A DNA stretch of 64,000 bases from Candidatus Methylophosphatis haderslevensis (GTDB taxonomy: Bacteria; Pseudomonadota; Gammaproteobacteria; Burkholderiales; Rhodocyclaceae): NCBI GenBank assembly GCA_016711925.1, contig JADJSA010000001.1, forward strand, positions 1 to 64,000, given 5' to 3'. Positions 47,594 to 58,696 of the stretch are shown one piece after another. Position numbers and translations under genes: made by a program. Every line of letters begins with the position of its first letter. The first letter of the stretch is position 1. The notes under the pieces were generated by a model. It saw only the letters and a program-made list of their open reading frames with translations. It was not told where the DNA came from and did no database searches.

Positions 47594-47914
47594 GATGAGT
47601 CTCCAAACCGGGTTACCCCCGCGGCAAGGCGACCCCCCGAACGGGGTGGCGCGCTCGACTGCCGAACGAAGGCGAAAGGTGAGCCGCATCGGGCTCACGA
47701 CGGGATTTCACGAAGAGGTCGCCGAACGGAACCAACGGGACCTCGGGGTGTCGGCCTGCGTGGCGGGTGACGAAAACCCTTGAGGGGTCTCAACACCGTT
47801 TTCGCGAACCGACTTCTCCTGGGCTGACTTGAGGCCGGCGGGACCGGCCCGAGGTGTGTCAGCTACCTGGGGAAAACCTTTCCACAGCGCGCTATGCGTA
47901 GCGGGTTGTGGAAA
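47594..47914 (-). promoter_or_regulatory. Hairpin/AAGGTTT/GGTAGCTG leader module B
   Basis: On the minus strand: a hairpin with outer stem TTTCCACA / TGTGGAAA and inner stem CGCTA / TAGCG (47879-47914), then AAAGGTTTT, then GGTAGCTGACAC (47857-47868). A 265-base leader follows, with a GC-rich hairpin block (ACCCCGTTC and GGGTAACCCGGT) before the reductase ATG. Confidence 0.6.
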
Positions 47915-47941
47915 GAAGGCCGCAGCCTTCCTTCCCCTTTG

Positions 47942-48501
47942 CTAGTTCACGACCGGCGTAAACAACTGGCCGGACTGCATGGCGGCACCGAGCCGGTGCT
48001 GTCCCAACGCCTCGATCGCCACGGCATCGGTGAAGATCGGTTCATTGCCACCGTCCAGCGGGGTCACCTCGAAGACGAAGGAGGCCACCGCAACGCGATA
48101 GACCTGACGAGCCGCACCCGCCACGACGAACTGGCGACCGGGCTTGCCGGTGACGATCTCGGCTTCCTTGACCAGAAACGCGATCTCGGAATCCTCTCGG
48201 ACCGGAACCAGACCGCACACCCCTGGACGACCCGCAGCGATTGCACCGTACACGGCTAGGCCACCGCCGACGTGCGATGCAGACGCTGGGAAAAGCCGGA
48301 GTGACTGCGGTTCTCGACAAAGCGTTTGCGGCTGCCAGGTCCCGGCGAATGGATCGGTGAAGGCATCGCCCGTTCTTCGCATGGGCACGGCGGGCAGGAA
48401 GCACGTTCCTGCGCTGTCGCAGCCGCAGTCTCGAAGTCTGCGCGACCGGCCAACCCGTAGAGAAACAGCAGTGCCGCGAGTATCCCGATGGTCTTGATCA
48501 T
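47942..48501 (-). pseudogene. Unknown membrane-anchored protein, apparently frameshifted
   Basis: From the ATG at 48501 (AGGAAA upstream): MIKTIGILAALLFLYGLAGR, an N-terminal anchor, then ERASCPPCPCEE. After about 48380 the credible sequence lies in another frame: DAFTDPFAGTWQPQTLCREP and onward to EDSEIAFLVKEAEIVTGKPG and the end AMQSGQLFTPVVN. Joined, it would be about 186 residues. No known family. The frameshift is between about 48370 and 48385. Confidence 0.55.
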
Positions 48502-48542
48502 CTCGATTTCCTTTCTCATGCGCCATCGACGTCTCGCGCGCG

Positions 48543-49121
48543 TTATGCGAAGAGATCGCCATTCGACTGACGCTCCCGAATCTGCTCGTTGAGGTACTGC
48601 GGATTGCGTTCGAGCTGCGCCAGGACCGCCGCCGGATTGCGCCGCAGGGTTTCCTGGACCCAGGGTGGGAAACGCTCGACCGACTCCCGCATCCACCGAC
48701 GCGCCGAGTGGGCGATCAGGTCGCGCAGGTCACTCACATCGAAGTCGCCGATGAACGGCAAGGGCGACAGCGGAGAGCAGCTGACGACCTTCACGCAATT
48801 CACGAAGGAGAACGGCAACGCGTCTTTCTCCGGATCGGTGAACACCCAGTTGAGCGTCCAGATCTTCTCCGCGAACGGCGTTTCGGGATCCGCCAGGCGT
48901 TGCACCTGTTTCAGGAGCAACCAGTGGAGCCCTACAACGTCTTGCTCGGACCAATCCGGAGCGGGACCGCTGTCCTCGCCGACGTCGGGTTCGACCGGCT
49001 GCGCCGCAGCCGCATCGGGATCCTCGAACAAGCGGGGTGGATCATGCGATTGGGCGCGCGGGCAGACCGTTGCGACGGTGCCCGAAAGTGCACGGGTCGG
49101 AGACCCAAGGCTATTGAGCAT
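48543..49121 (-). CDS. Unknown protein of the conjugative block
   Basis: 192 residues. Acidic, proline-rich N-terminus; then WSEQDVVGLHWLLLKQVQRL, EKIWTLNWVFTDPEKDALPF and FVNCVKVVSCSPLSPLPFIG; a helical C-terminus ending in ESVERFPPWVQETLRRNPAA. No domain that I recognise. ATG has AGGAGGCAACT before it. It is first in its transcription unit and has the third leader module. Confidence 0.6.
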   Translation of the reverse strand: MLNSLGSPTRALSGTVATVCPRAQSHDPPRLFEDPDAAAAQPVEPDVGEDSGPAPDWSEQDVVGLHWLLLKQVQRLADPETPFAEKIWTLNWVFTDPEKDALPFSFVNCVKVVSCSPLSPLPFIGDFDVSDLRDLIAHSARRWMRESVERFPPWVQETLRRNPAAVLAQLERNPQYLNEQIRERQSNGDLFA

Positions 49122-49311
49122 AGTTGCCTCCTGAAACAGACGAAGGCAACCGTCCCAGGCGGGCGCAATTGCCCCCGCAGGGTGAGATGAGACCCGACCG
49201 GACGGTCAGGCTACTGGGCTAGCTTGGAAGGGCGGCGTGAGCCACCGGATCGGTGTGCCAGCTACCGATCGAGCAAACCTTGCAGCGCGTGACAACACCA
49301 CGCCTTGCAAG
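49122..49311 (-). promoter_or_regulatory. Hairpin/AAGGTTT/GGTAGCTG leader module C
   Basis: On the minus strand: a hairpin with outer stem CTTGCA / TGCAAG and inner stem GCGTG / CACGC (49279-49311), then AAGGTTTG, then GGTAGCTGGCAC (49255-49266). The leader to the ATG is 135 bases. Confidence 0.6.
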
Positions 49312-49593
49312 ATCTTTCGACGATAGCTATGGATAACGGGGATCCGGAACGGACCCGCTTCGCGGTGAAAAGCGCGCAAGCGCGCTGCTGTCTTAGGGGC
49401 TGGCCTGATGATGACGCAGGGCTAGCTGCTGCGATGCCTGAAAATTACCGCCCCAAAACGCCGGTGTCAACACCTGCGCGCCGAGATTCGGAGGCTAGCG
49501 TCGAAAGTGCCCGGTTTTTGGGGGTATTTCTCCTATCTTTGCGTGGTCGATCGCACCGATCATTCCGGTCAGGACAACCCACCGGAGAAGGAC

Positions 49594-50403
49594 ATGAACG
49601 GACCGGCAAATGTGAGACTGGATGAGGGCGCGGTCAATCAGCGCATTCTGGCGCGCGAAGCCGTCGGCGATTACCGGCGCGTCGAGCAGGCCAGCCTCAA
49701 ACAGATCGTCAGCCTGAAGAGCCCCGAAGCGAAGCGCGTCTTTGCGCGCTACTTTCATTCGCTTCAGCTCAACACCCATTTCATCTCGGACATCACCCGC
49801 ATCCGGCTTGCGACCGAGGACGTCGAGAAAGTCGAGGAGGCGATCCGGTCGAGCCTGGTCCGTGTGAAGGACGAACTGATCAGTGCGATCGAGGGAGCCC
49901 GCCTGCTGTTCAAGAATGAAGGCATTACCGCGGAGGCGACGTACGACACGATGCCGCTCGAGCAGCAGGTGGGCGTCATATCGTCATTTGGTCGCCGATA
50001 CCTCGAGTGCCTGCAACAGTTCGACCAGCTCATGCCGATGCTTCGGACACTCGAGATTCTCGAGGTCATCACGCCGGCGGAGATTGACCGCCGCCGTGCG
50101 CTGTTCAAGCGGGCCGTGACGAAGCCGCCGAAGTCCGCCAGAGCGTTGGCAGATGGACTACGCCGACGAATGGACGATGCCACCAAGCGAGCAGCGCAGC
50201 AAACATCGGGTAGTGCGCAACAGAACGTTCAGCCGCCGGAAGGGGAGGCCACCTCAGTCGATCCTGTGTTGCCTGACGGCGCGGGCGCTACGCTGGATTC
50301 GTCCGACAGCAAGACACCGATGGAGGTCACGGCAGAAAAGTCGACACGGTCGCGGAAGCCGCGGACGGGACCACCCGAACCAACCCAGTTGAAGGCAACA
50401 TGA
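49594..50403 (+). CDS. DUF1845/AcaB-like (PFL_4669-type) ICE protein
   Basis: 269 residues from the ATG at 49594 (GGAGAAGGAC before it). RVFARYFHSLQLNTHFISDI, VEEAIRSSLVRVKDELISAI, EGARLLFKNEGITAEATYDT and LEQQVGVISSFGRRYLECLQ, FDQLMPMLRTLEILEVITPAE fit the DUF1845 family. AcaB, of this family, activates the acaDC (flhDC-like) genes of IncC plasmids, so it pairs logically with the FlhD/FlhC-like genes at 7575-8543. The last 80 residues are a low-complexity linker. Family call is by my recognition only. Confidence 0.6.
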   Translation: MNGPANVRLDEGAVNQRILAREAVGDYRRVEQASLKQIVSLKSPEAKRVFARYFHSLQLNTHFISDITRIRLATEDVEKVEEAIRSSLVRVKDELISAIEGARLLFKNEGITAEATYDTMPLEQQVGVISSFGRRYLECLQQFDQLMPMLRTLEILEVITPAEIDRRRALFKRAVTKPPKSARALADGLRRRMDDATKRAAQQTSGSAQQNVQPPEGEATSVDPVLPDGAGATLDSSDSKTPMEVTAEKSTRSRKPRTGPPEPTQLKAT

Positions 50404-50972
50404 TTCAGCGGGTGCGGTCACCGAAGCCTAATCCCCGGATTTGACCCAACCTTCGCCGGCGTTTGCGGATTGCCGCTCCAGTTCTTGAACTTCAGGAAGC
50501 GGCTTGCCTGTATGCAATGTCATTGGCGTCATTGTTGACGCCAACGCAAACAACGCTAACAGCGGACTACGGCACAGAAGGCGACTTGCCGTTCCGCAAA
50601 AAAACAGACTGGATTCGAGCAAGTCACGCTCAACCATTGGCGCCGGCAATGCGTCGGTCGGAGGATTGAAGTGTTTCCGGTTTGGGTAATTGTTTGCCCT
50701 AAGTCGCTGATTTTGAGACAGGATTGCAAGACCAAGGTTTTGGGGGCATTTCTGGGGGCACAAATTGCAGACCAGACTGGAAACGCTTATCAGGTAAGCC
50801 GTTAGTACGACGCCCTCTCCGCCAGGACAACAATGAAGCCCAAATGGCGGTCGGTCGCGAGAGGAAGCTGCAATCTGCCGACCGATCCGGAACGGGTGCC
50901 TCGGGCTGCAAAGGTCCGGCGGAGCACGTCGGGTCAGCCGTGCGCCGCCGTATCGGCCCGTTTGGCGACGGG
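50404..50972. other. Spacer at the right edge of the conjugative block
   Basis: About 570 bases with no gene. TTTTGGGGGCATTTCTGGGGGCA at 50739-50761 contains two GGGGGCA units, of the kind often seen next to phage-type integrase genes and att sites; no integrase gene is present here, so this may be a scar of the element's edge. Speculative. Confidence 0.35.
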
Positions 50973-51848
50973 CTAAGCCCGCATCTTCTCGATCGCCTCG
51001 GCCATTGCGACCACCCGCTTTGCGCTTTCGACGTGCAGGTTCTCGATCAGCTTTCCATCGACAACAACCACACCCTCGCCGCGGGCGCTTGCCGCGGAGT
51101 GCGCTTCGATGATTTTGCGCGACCACTCGACGTCGGAGGCGTTTGGCGTGAATACCTTGTTGCAACTCTCGACCTGTTTCGGATGGATCAGCGTCTTGCC
51201 GTCGAAACCGAGTTCCGAACCCTGGCGGCATGCAAATTCAAAACCGGATTCGTCGTTGAGGTCGAGATAGACCCCGTCGAGTATGGCTAGGCCGGCCGCG
51301 CGCGCCGCAAGCAGGCATAGACCGAGTGAAGTAATGAACGGCAGCCGCTCGTGAGTGTGCGCGCAGTCGAGTTCCTTGGCCAGATCCGAAGTACCCATCA
51401 CCAGGCAGGCCATGCGAGTGGTGGACTCGGCAATCCGCTGCGATTCGAGAACGCTGCGCGGCGTCTCCATCATCGCCCAGATGGCCATCTCGTCCGGCGC
51501 GCCATTCGCGCGCATGATCGATTCCATGTGGCGTATGGCGTCTGCGCTCTCGACTTTTGGCAGCAACAAGGCGTCGGCGCCGGACTTCGACGCCATTGCC
51601 ACATCGTCGAATCCCCACCGGGTAGACAACGAGTTGACGCGGATGATCAGTTCGCGCATTCCGTAACCGCCGGCCTTCACGGACTCGCACACCTGCTTGC
51701 GTGCAACGTCCTTGGCATCCGGCGCGACTGCATCTTCCAGATCAAGAATAAGACCGTCCGCGGGCAATGTCCTCGCCTTGTCGAGGGCGCGGGCGTTCGA
51801 ACCCGGCATGTAGAGAACACTCCGGCGCGGTCGTGCTGTTTTCAGCAT
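50973..51848 (-). CDS. HpcH/HpaI-family CitE-like lyase (malyl-CoA-type)
   Basis: 291 residues. RRSVLYMPGSNARALDKART, DGLILDLEDAVAPDAKDVAR, RELIIRVNSLSTRWGFDD, ALLLPKVESADAIRHMESI, and a C-terminal ELGFDGKTLIHPKQVESCNK give the Mg2+/CoA site of the CitE fold. Candidates are L-malyl/beta-methylmalyl-CoA lyase or (3S)-malyl-CoA thioesterase, both of the ethylmalonyl-CoA pathway; the genes for that pathway lie at 59896 onward. ATG at 51848 with GGGGAG before it. Confidence 0.85.
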   Translation of the reverse strand: MLKTARPRRSVLYMPGSNARALDKARTLPADGLILDLEDAVAPDAKDVARKQVCESVKAGGYGMRELIIRVNSLSTRWGFDDVAMASKSGADALLLPKVESADAIRHMESIMRANGAPDEMAIWAMMETPRSVLESQRIAESTTRMACLVMGTSDLAKELDCAHTHERLPFITSLGLCLLAARAAGLAILDGVYLDLNDESGFEFACRQGSELGFDGKTLIHPKQVESCNKVFTPNASDVEWSRKIIEAHSAASARGEGVVVVDGKLIENLHVESAKRVVAMAEAIEKMRA

Positions 51849-52173
51849 TGTTGCTCCCCTTCGATCGTCAAAAAAATAGCGATATTGCGTTTTCGGAAAA
51901 GGTACTCCCGGCCTCAAGCGAAGTAAAGCGGCGGTTTTTCGGTGCGCCCGGCACCAGCCGACCGCAATTCCGGCAGGCTGCCAGTTTTCATGACGCCAAC
52001 TGCCGTGTGCCGTGAAGAAAAATGCCGCACCGCCTTCAGTTTCTCGATCTTGGCGCCGTTAAGGGGGGAAGTTGGGGCGCCGCCCGTCGGACTACCCGGG
52101 CTCTCCCGTTGCTCGTAGATGCGGCTTCAACCAACTGAAAAGCGATAGGTAACCGAGCGTTTGGAGACTCTGA
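51849..52173. other. Divergent spacer
   Basis: 325 bases between the lyase and the giant kinase genes, no gene seen. No N-terminal kinase lobe coding was found upstream of 52174. Confidence 0.4.
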
Positions 52174-55100
52174 ATGGCCGAACCAACAATTACAACCGAG
52201 CAACTGTCGGCCTTCCTGCGCCGAGCCAAAGCCCTGACGCTGGCGCTGGAGGCAAGCCACAAAGCCGGCAACATGTACGCTACGGAGCACACCGTTGCTT
52301 TGTGTCCCGACGCGATTCTGGTCGGCTCGGAAGGCGAGATCAGCTTCCGCGCCATCGCATTCAACGATTCGGTACTGTCCGGCAGCCGCCTGCGCTACGT
52401 TTCGCCCGAGCAGGCGGGGCGGCTAGGCAAACTGGATCTGCGTAGCGACCTTTACTCGGCCGGAATCATCCTCTACGAATGGTTGCTTGGGCACCCGCCT
52501 TTCCAATCCGACGATCCGCTTGACCTGACGCACCGGCACATGGCCGAAGAGCCATGTCCGCCAATCGGATTGGCGTCGGGCGTGCCGAGAGTGCTTTCCG
52601 ACGTGGTGCTTAAACTTCTGGCCAAGTCGCCGGATGCGCGCTACGCCACCGCGCGGGGCGTGCACGACGATCTCAACACCTGCCTCGATCGGCTCGATGA
52701 AACAGGTCGGATCGAGCCCTTTGAACTGGGCCGCACCGATCGCGGCTCGCAGTTCCTGATTCCCGAACGGCTGTATGGTCGCGAGGCCGAACTGCGCTCG
52801 TTGGCCGATATTTATCGGCGCGCGGTGGCCGGCGAGATCGTGCTGTGCATGGTTGGCGGCTACTCCGGCGTCGGCAAGTCGGCCCTGGTGCGCGCGATGC
52901 GTTCTGAGATCACCGCCAGCGGCGGCCGTCTGGTCGAGGGAAAATTCGACCAGTATCGCCGCGAAACACCCTATTCGGCGCTGATCGAGGCTTTCAGAGG
53001 CCTGCTGCGGCAGGTTCTCTCGGGTCGCCAGGCTGAAGTCGATCTGTGGCGGGAGCGCGTCAATGCGGCGCTGGGTGAAAATGCCAGCGTGGTCATCGAA
53101 GTGCTGCCGGAACTCGAACGGTTGATTGGTCCCCAGCCGCCGGCTCCGGTACTGGTGGGGTTTGCCGCGCAACAGCGTTTCAACGCGGTGTTTGCCCAAT
53201 TGTTGAGACGTTTTGCCAGCGCAGAGCATCCATTGGTGATGTTTCTTGACGACCTGCAGTGGGCCGACGATGCTTCCCTTGCCCTGATCCAGACGTTCGT
53301 GCTGGGCGGACAGGGCGCGCACCTGCTGATGGTCGGCGCCTACCGCGACAACGAAGTCGACGCCGCTCACCCGATGACCCAGATGCTCGGGACGCTGCGC
53401 AAGAACGACGCCTTGATCATCGAACTGCTGCTGGGTCCGCTGCGCCAAGAACATGTGGTGCAACTGATCCGCGATACCTGTTACAACATCGCCGAACCGG
53501 ATGCGCTGGCCGCGCTTGTCATGAAGAAGGCAGAGGGAAATCCGTTCTACACGCGGCAGTTCCTCAAGAACATGGTGGCCGAGGGGCAACTTTACTTCGA
53601 CCGGCAGGCAGACGGCTGGCGCTGGCGCGCCGAAGAGGCGCGTCTGAGCGACGCCGCCGAAAACGTGGTGGATCTGATGATGCGTCGCCTGCGCGGATTT
53701 CCGGTTGCGACGCAGGCAGCACTCAAGGTTGGGGCGTGCATCGGCAAGCGCTTCGATCTGGCGTTGCTGGCCGCGGTCTGCGATGGCGACGAATCCGCGG
53801 CACTGACCTGGCTCGCCCCGGCGCTGCAAGAGGAACTGCTGTTGCCTGTCGGCGGTGGCGCCGGCACGCGCGAGTTCCAGTTCGTGCATGACCGGGTCCA
53901 GCAGGCGGCGTACAGCCTGGAAGGGCGCACGGACCGCGACGCGCTGCACCTCAAGATCGGTCGGCAGATCTGGCGCGACACGCCTCCAGTGGATCTCGAC
54001 CGGCGCGTCTTCGACATCGTCGATCAGATCAATCATGCGTCCGCCCTTTTGGACGACAACGACGAGCGGCGCGCGGTGGCGGAGTTGAATCTGCGCGCAG
54101 GCATCCGCGGCAAGGGCTCCATGGCTTATCAAGCTGCGGTTCGCTACCTGCAGGCCGGAATCGACCTGCTGGGCGCCGATGCATGGACTGCCTGCTACGC
54201 ACTGAGCTACAGCCTGCACTTGCATGCAGCCGAAGCGCACTCAATGCTCAATCAGGAAGAGCCGTTCCATCGCACGGTTAGCGTCTTGCTGGCCAACGTC
54301 GGGTCGGTCGACGATCGGCTGGCTGCCGGTGCGCATCCGCCAGACCATCCACCTGTGCCAGTCGAGTCGCCTGATCGAAGGCCTGACCGTCGGCCGGCAG
54401 GGGCTCTCGGAGGCCGGCATCGACATTCCGCCCCTCGATGAGCAGGTCGGAATCGACAACGCGTTCCGCCGTGAACTCGAGATCTTTCGCGAGCGGACCG
54501 CTGGCTGCCGTCTGGCCGAGCGCCTCTACGACCTGCCGATGGCCAGCGATGCGCAGACCGAGAATCTGTTGCGACTGATAGGCGCCATGGGTGATGCCGC
54601 CACCATCACCAATGTTCCGCTGCTCAACCTGATGGCGGTCGTGGGTGCCAACCGATCATTGCACTACGGCAACACTGTGCTCTCGCCGCTGGCGTATACG
54701 CTGCTCGGCCAGGGCCTGGTGTCGCATTTCAAGTCCTATCGCGAAGCCCGCGAACTGGCGGAGGTGGCGATTCGCCTGTCGGACGAAAAGTTGATCGATT
54801 TCTGGTCCTACGGCCGCTCGCGCGTACATCAATTCTGGTTCGTGCTGCACTGGTCGCGCCACATCGAGACGTCGCTGCCGCAGATCGAGGAAGCCTTCAC
54901 CGTTACCCGCCGGGCACACGATCCGCTCTATGGCGCCTACTTGCTCGCCCTGGTCACCATCACCCGCTACAACCTGGGGCGCAATATGGGCGAGGTACTG
55001 AGCGCCCATCAGCGCATCGTCGAGCATTGCCGGCCGTATCCGATGGAAGTCGTCGTCGCCTTTTCGCAAGGTTTTGCCGGTGCCGCGGCCGCCTTGCGCG

Positions 55101-58100
55101 GCGAGACGGCCGGTCCGACCGAGATTACCGGTGCGCATGTGGACGAAGCGGCGTACGTCGAGGCATTCCGCGCGATGCCGATGGTGATGGGCCTTCTGCG
55201 CGGGGCACAGGTGCCGCTCTACGCCCTTGCCGGCGATCACGAACGGGCGCTGGAACTGGCCACCGACAAGAATCTGCTCGACTCGCCGCCGTTTCTGCTG
55301 CACGTATCGTTGACGTTCTGGCGCGGTGTCTCGGCCGCTGCCCTGGTTCGAACTGGAGGTGGCGCCCGCAGGCAGGCGTTGATCGACATCCTTCGCGAAT
55401 CCGACGCCTATCTCGATCACATCGCGCGAAACGGTTGTCCGGACAATGTCGCCCACCGCCTGGCAATTCTGCGTGCCGAACAGGCCCGCATCGAAGGGCG
55501 TGCCGATGACGTCGAGCAGGCCTACATGCAAGCCGCGCATCTGGCCAAAACCCACGGTTTCTTGCTCGAAGAGGGCTACTGCCACGAATTGCTTGGCGCC
55601 TGGCTGGCGGAGACCCTTCCTGAAAGCGGCGACTGTCAATCGGCCTACCAGCTTGCCGCTGCCTGCTACAAGGCGTGCGAGGCGCGGGTATTGCTGGCTC
55701 GCGTCGAACAACAGTTGCGCGTGCTGGGTGGTGGTCGCGGCATCGCTGTGAACGAGGAGGAAGGCCGGCTGGACGAAATCGATACCCGCGCAATCCTGCT
55801 TGCCGTTCGCACCATCAGCCGCTACGTCGAGCGCGAACCGCTGCTCGAGCGCTTGCTGCGAATCATCGTCGAGGTTTCCGGCGCCGAACGCGGTGCCGTG
55901 ATCCTGCGCAATGGCGACGGACTGAACGTCGAAGCGGAGCACGGCGTGCGCGGTAGCGCCAGCGGCATCCCGGAAGGCCTGGTGCGCTACGTGCTGAATT
56001 CGGGCGAAACGATCGTTGTCGACGACTTGGGCTGGACTGTCGATTCGCCCGGTGGCATGGATGACTTCGGCGATCGAGGGTTCTTCGCCCGGAGCCGACC
56101 CGAATCGGTCCTGTGCATGCCGATCGGACGGCGGACACCATTGCGCCGGGCGCTGTATCTCGAGCACCGCTCGCTGGCGGCGGTATTCACGACACAACGG
56201 CGGCAAGTTCTCGGCTGGCTGACGGCGCAGGCGGGAATCTCGCTCGAGAACGCGGAACTATACGGCAACCTCGAGGGGCAGATTGCCGAGCGCACACGCG
56301 CGTTGACCGCCGCCAACGAGCGCCTGCAGGCGCAGCAGCACGAGTTGCAACAAGTCAATGGACGCCTGCATCAGCAGCAACTCGAACTCCAGGCGGCCAT
56401 CGAGAAGGCCAACGAAGCGACCAGCAGCAAGTCCGCCTTCCTGGCCAACATGAGCCACGAGATTCGCACGCCGATGAACGCGATCATGGGCATGTCGCAT
56501 CTGGCCCTGCAAACCCAGTTGAGTGAGCGGCAGCGGGGCTACATCGAGAAGGTCATGCAGTCGGGGCAGCATCTGCTCGGGATCATCAACGACATTCTCG
56601 ACTTCTCCAAAGTGGAAGCCGGGCGCATGCAGATCGAAAGCATACCTTTCGATCTGGGCAAGGTCTTCGAGACGTTGGCAGGTGTCACCGCCGACAAGGC
56701 ACTGGCCAAGGGTATCGAACTGATCTGGAACATCCACGCCGATGTCCCGACGCGTCTGATCGGGGATCCGCTGCGCGTGGGCCAGGTCCTGATCAACTAC
56801 TGCAACAACGCCCTCAAGTTCACGCAGCAGGGCGAAATCGAAGTCACTGTCGAAGTTGCCGAACGGAGCGCATCGAGCATCCTGGTCCGCTTTGAAGTGC
56901 GTGACACCGGCATCGGTCTTACCGAAGAACAGATGGGTCGCCTGTTCGAAAGCTTTAGCCAGGGGGATACAACCACCACCCGCCGCTATGGCGGCACCGG
57001 ACTGGGCTTGGCGATCTGCAAGCGGCTGGCGACGCTAATGGGCGGGCAGGTCGGTGTGCACAGCGCATTGGGGCGCGGATCGAACTTCTGGTTTACCGCC
57101 AGACTCGGCATTGAAGCGGAGATCGAGGAGCGGGCCTTGCCGCATATACCGGCCGGAATGCGCGTGCTGGTAGTCGATGACAACGCTCACGCTGCGCAGG
57201 TGCTGACCGAGATGCTGGTGCACCAGGGATTTGAGGCCGAGAGCACCGACGGCGCAACACATGCGCTACAGCTGCTGCACAGGGCAGCCGATCGCAGCGT
57301 ACCGTTTGACATCGTCCTGATCGATTGGCAAATGCCGGAGATGGACGGACTGGCCCTGGCGAGGCAAATCAAGACTCTGCGGTTCGAGCCAGCGCCACGT
57401 CTGGCAATCGTCACCGCCTACGGTCGCGAGGAAGTGCTCAAGGGCGCTGCGGCGATCGGCATCCCAGATGTCATGATCAAGCCGGTGACCCCGTCGATGT
57501 TGCACGATACGATGATGAACCTCGTCGTCGACCGTCCGCCGGCCCGATCTGGTGTGCGCATGCAGGACACCGCCGCGGCGCTGGAAGCCGTCGCGCCGCT
57601 GCGAGGCGCGCGTGTTCTGGTGGTCGAGGACAACGATCTGAATCAGCAGGTCGCATGCGAAATGCTCGAGGCGGGCGGGTTCGTTCCGGACATTGCCGAA
57701 GACGGCCGCCAATCGATCGACATGGTGGCCCGGGCCGTGAAAGTACGGCGCCCGTACGACGCCATTTTGATGGACATGCAGATGCCCGTGATGGACGGTC
57801 TGGATGCGACCATCGCCATTCGCGGCAAACCTGAAAATGCCGAGACGCCGATCATCGCCATGACGGCAAACGCGATGAATACCGACAGGGAGCGCTGCCT
57901 GCAGGCCGGAATGAACGATTTCATCGCAAAACCGATCGACTTCGATATCCTGATGGGCACTCTGCGGCGCTGGATCCGGGCAAAACCGGCCGTCCGCAGC
58001 AGCCCGGCGGGCGGCGACGCTGCAGCGCCAGGCGAGATTGCTCTTCCGGAAGACGTGCCGGGTCTCGACACAAGCGAAGGTCTGCGGCGGACGATGGGCA

Positions 58101-58696
58101 AACGCGCACTCTATCGCGACTTGCTATGCCGATTCGTGGCAGGACAGAAACAAGCCCTGTGCAAGCTTGACGCTGCGCTCGACGGCGGGGATGCCCAACT
58201 GGCCGGGCGGATCGCCCATACGCTGCGCGGGCTCGCCGGAACCATCGGCGCCGGCGCGCTGGCGCGTGCGATGACGGAAGTTGAAAATGCGATGGGCGAC
58301 GGCACGTCGCGTGCCCGGCTCGTCAAGCCCTTGCAGAGTGCCCGGGAGGTGCTGGATCCCTTGGTGGCGAGTCTGGAGATCAAGCTCGGCATTGCGGCCG
58401 AAAGGACCGCAGTCGATGCCGTCAATCCGGAGTTGCTCGAGCGCAAGTGCAAGGAACTGATAGGCCTGCTTCTCGAGTGCAACGTGAATGCCGAGAGCGT
58501 GTTTGTCGCCAATGCCGGGTTGTTCAAGGCGGCATTCGGAACGTCCTACGACAGATTGAAAACGGCCATCGACGATCTCGACTTCGACAGCGCGCTCGCC
58601 GTGCTCGATGCGGCAAGGACTGACCACCATTGGGAGACGAAACCTTGCGCGGATTCGGGCCAGCTTGCCGAGTTGGCGAGCGTACCCTGCCATTGA
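52174..58696 (+). pseudogene. Pseudokinase-AAA-GAF-hybrid histidine kinase, one frameshift
   Basis: Two frames, 52174-54441 and 54224-58696, make one protein of about 2170 residues; the join is near 54329 (RLAA then VRIRQTIHLCQ). Order: kinase C-lobe only (RLRYVSPEQAGRLGKLDLRS then DLYSAGIILYEWLLG; no N-lobe), AAA ATPase (VGGYSGVGKSALVRAM; LVMFLDDLQWADD), TPR-like helices, GAF (about 55840), HisKA with FLANMSHEIRTPMNAI, HATPase with GGTGLGLAICKRLATLMGG, two receivers (MPEMDGLALA; MQMPVMDGL), and an HPt (IAHTLRGLAGTIGA). This is the trifunctional Ser/Thr kinase/ATPase/histidine kinase type. GGAGA precedes the start. Confidence 0.85.

Larger units (their letters stand above)
42369..50403. mobile_element. 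Second conjugative-element block (ICE-like)
   Basis: DUF932 protein, primase, class II ribonucleotide reductase, two unknown genes and a divergent DUF1845/AcaB-like gene are the kind of maintenance and replication genes in large ICEs and conjugative plasmids. Three minus-strand transcription units share a leader module not found elsewhere in the window. It could belong to the same element as 3174-8543, with the integron region between. Confidence 0.55.

Noticed and set aside
45749..47770. 673-codon plus-strand frame opposite nrdJ
   Set aside because: The NrdJ frame has all the active-site motifs; this one has none.
52423..54240. 605-codon minus-strand frame opposite the giant kinase
   Set aside because: Antisense to Walker A and B motifs of the AAA domain.
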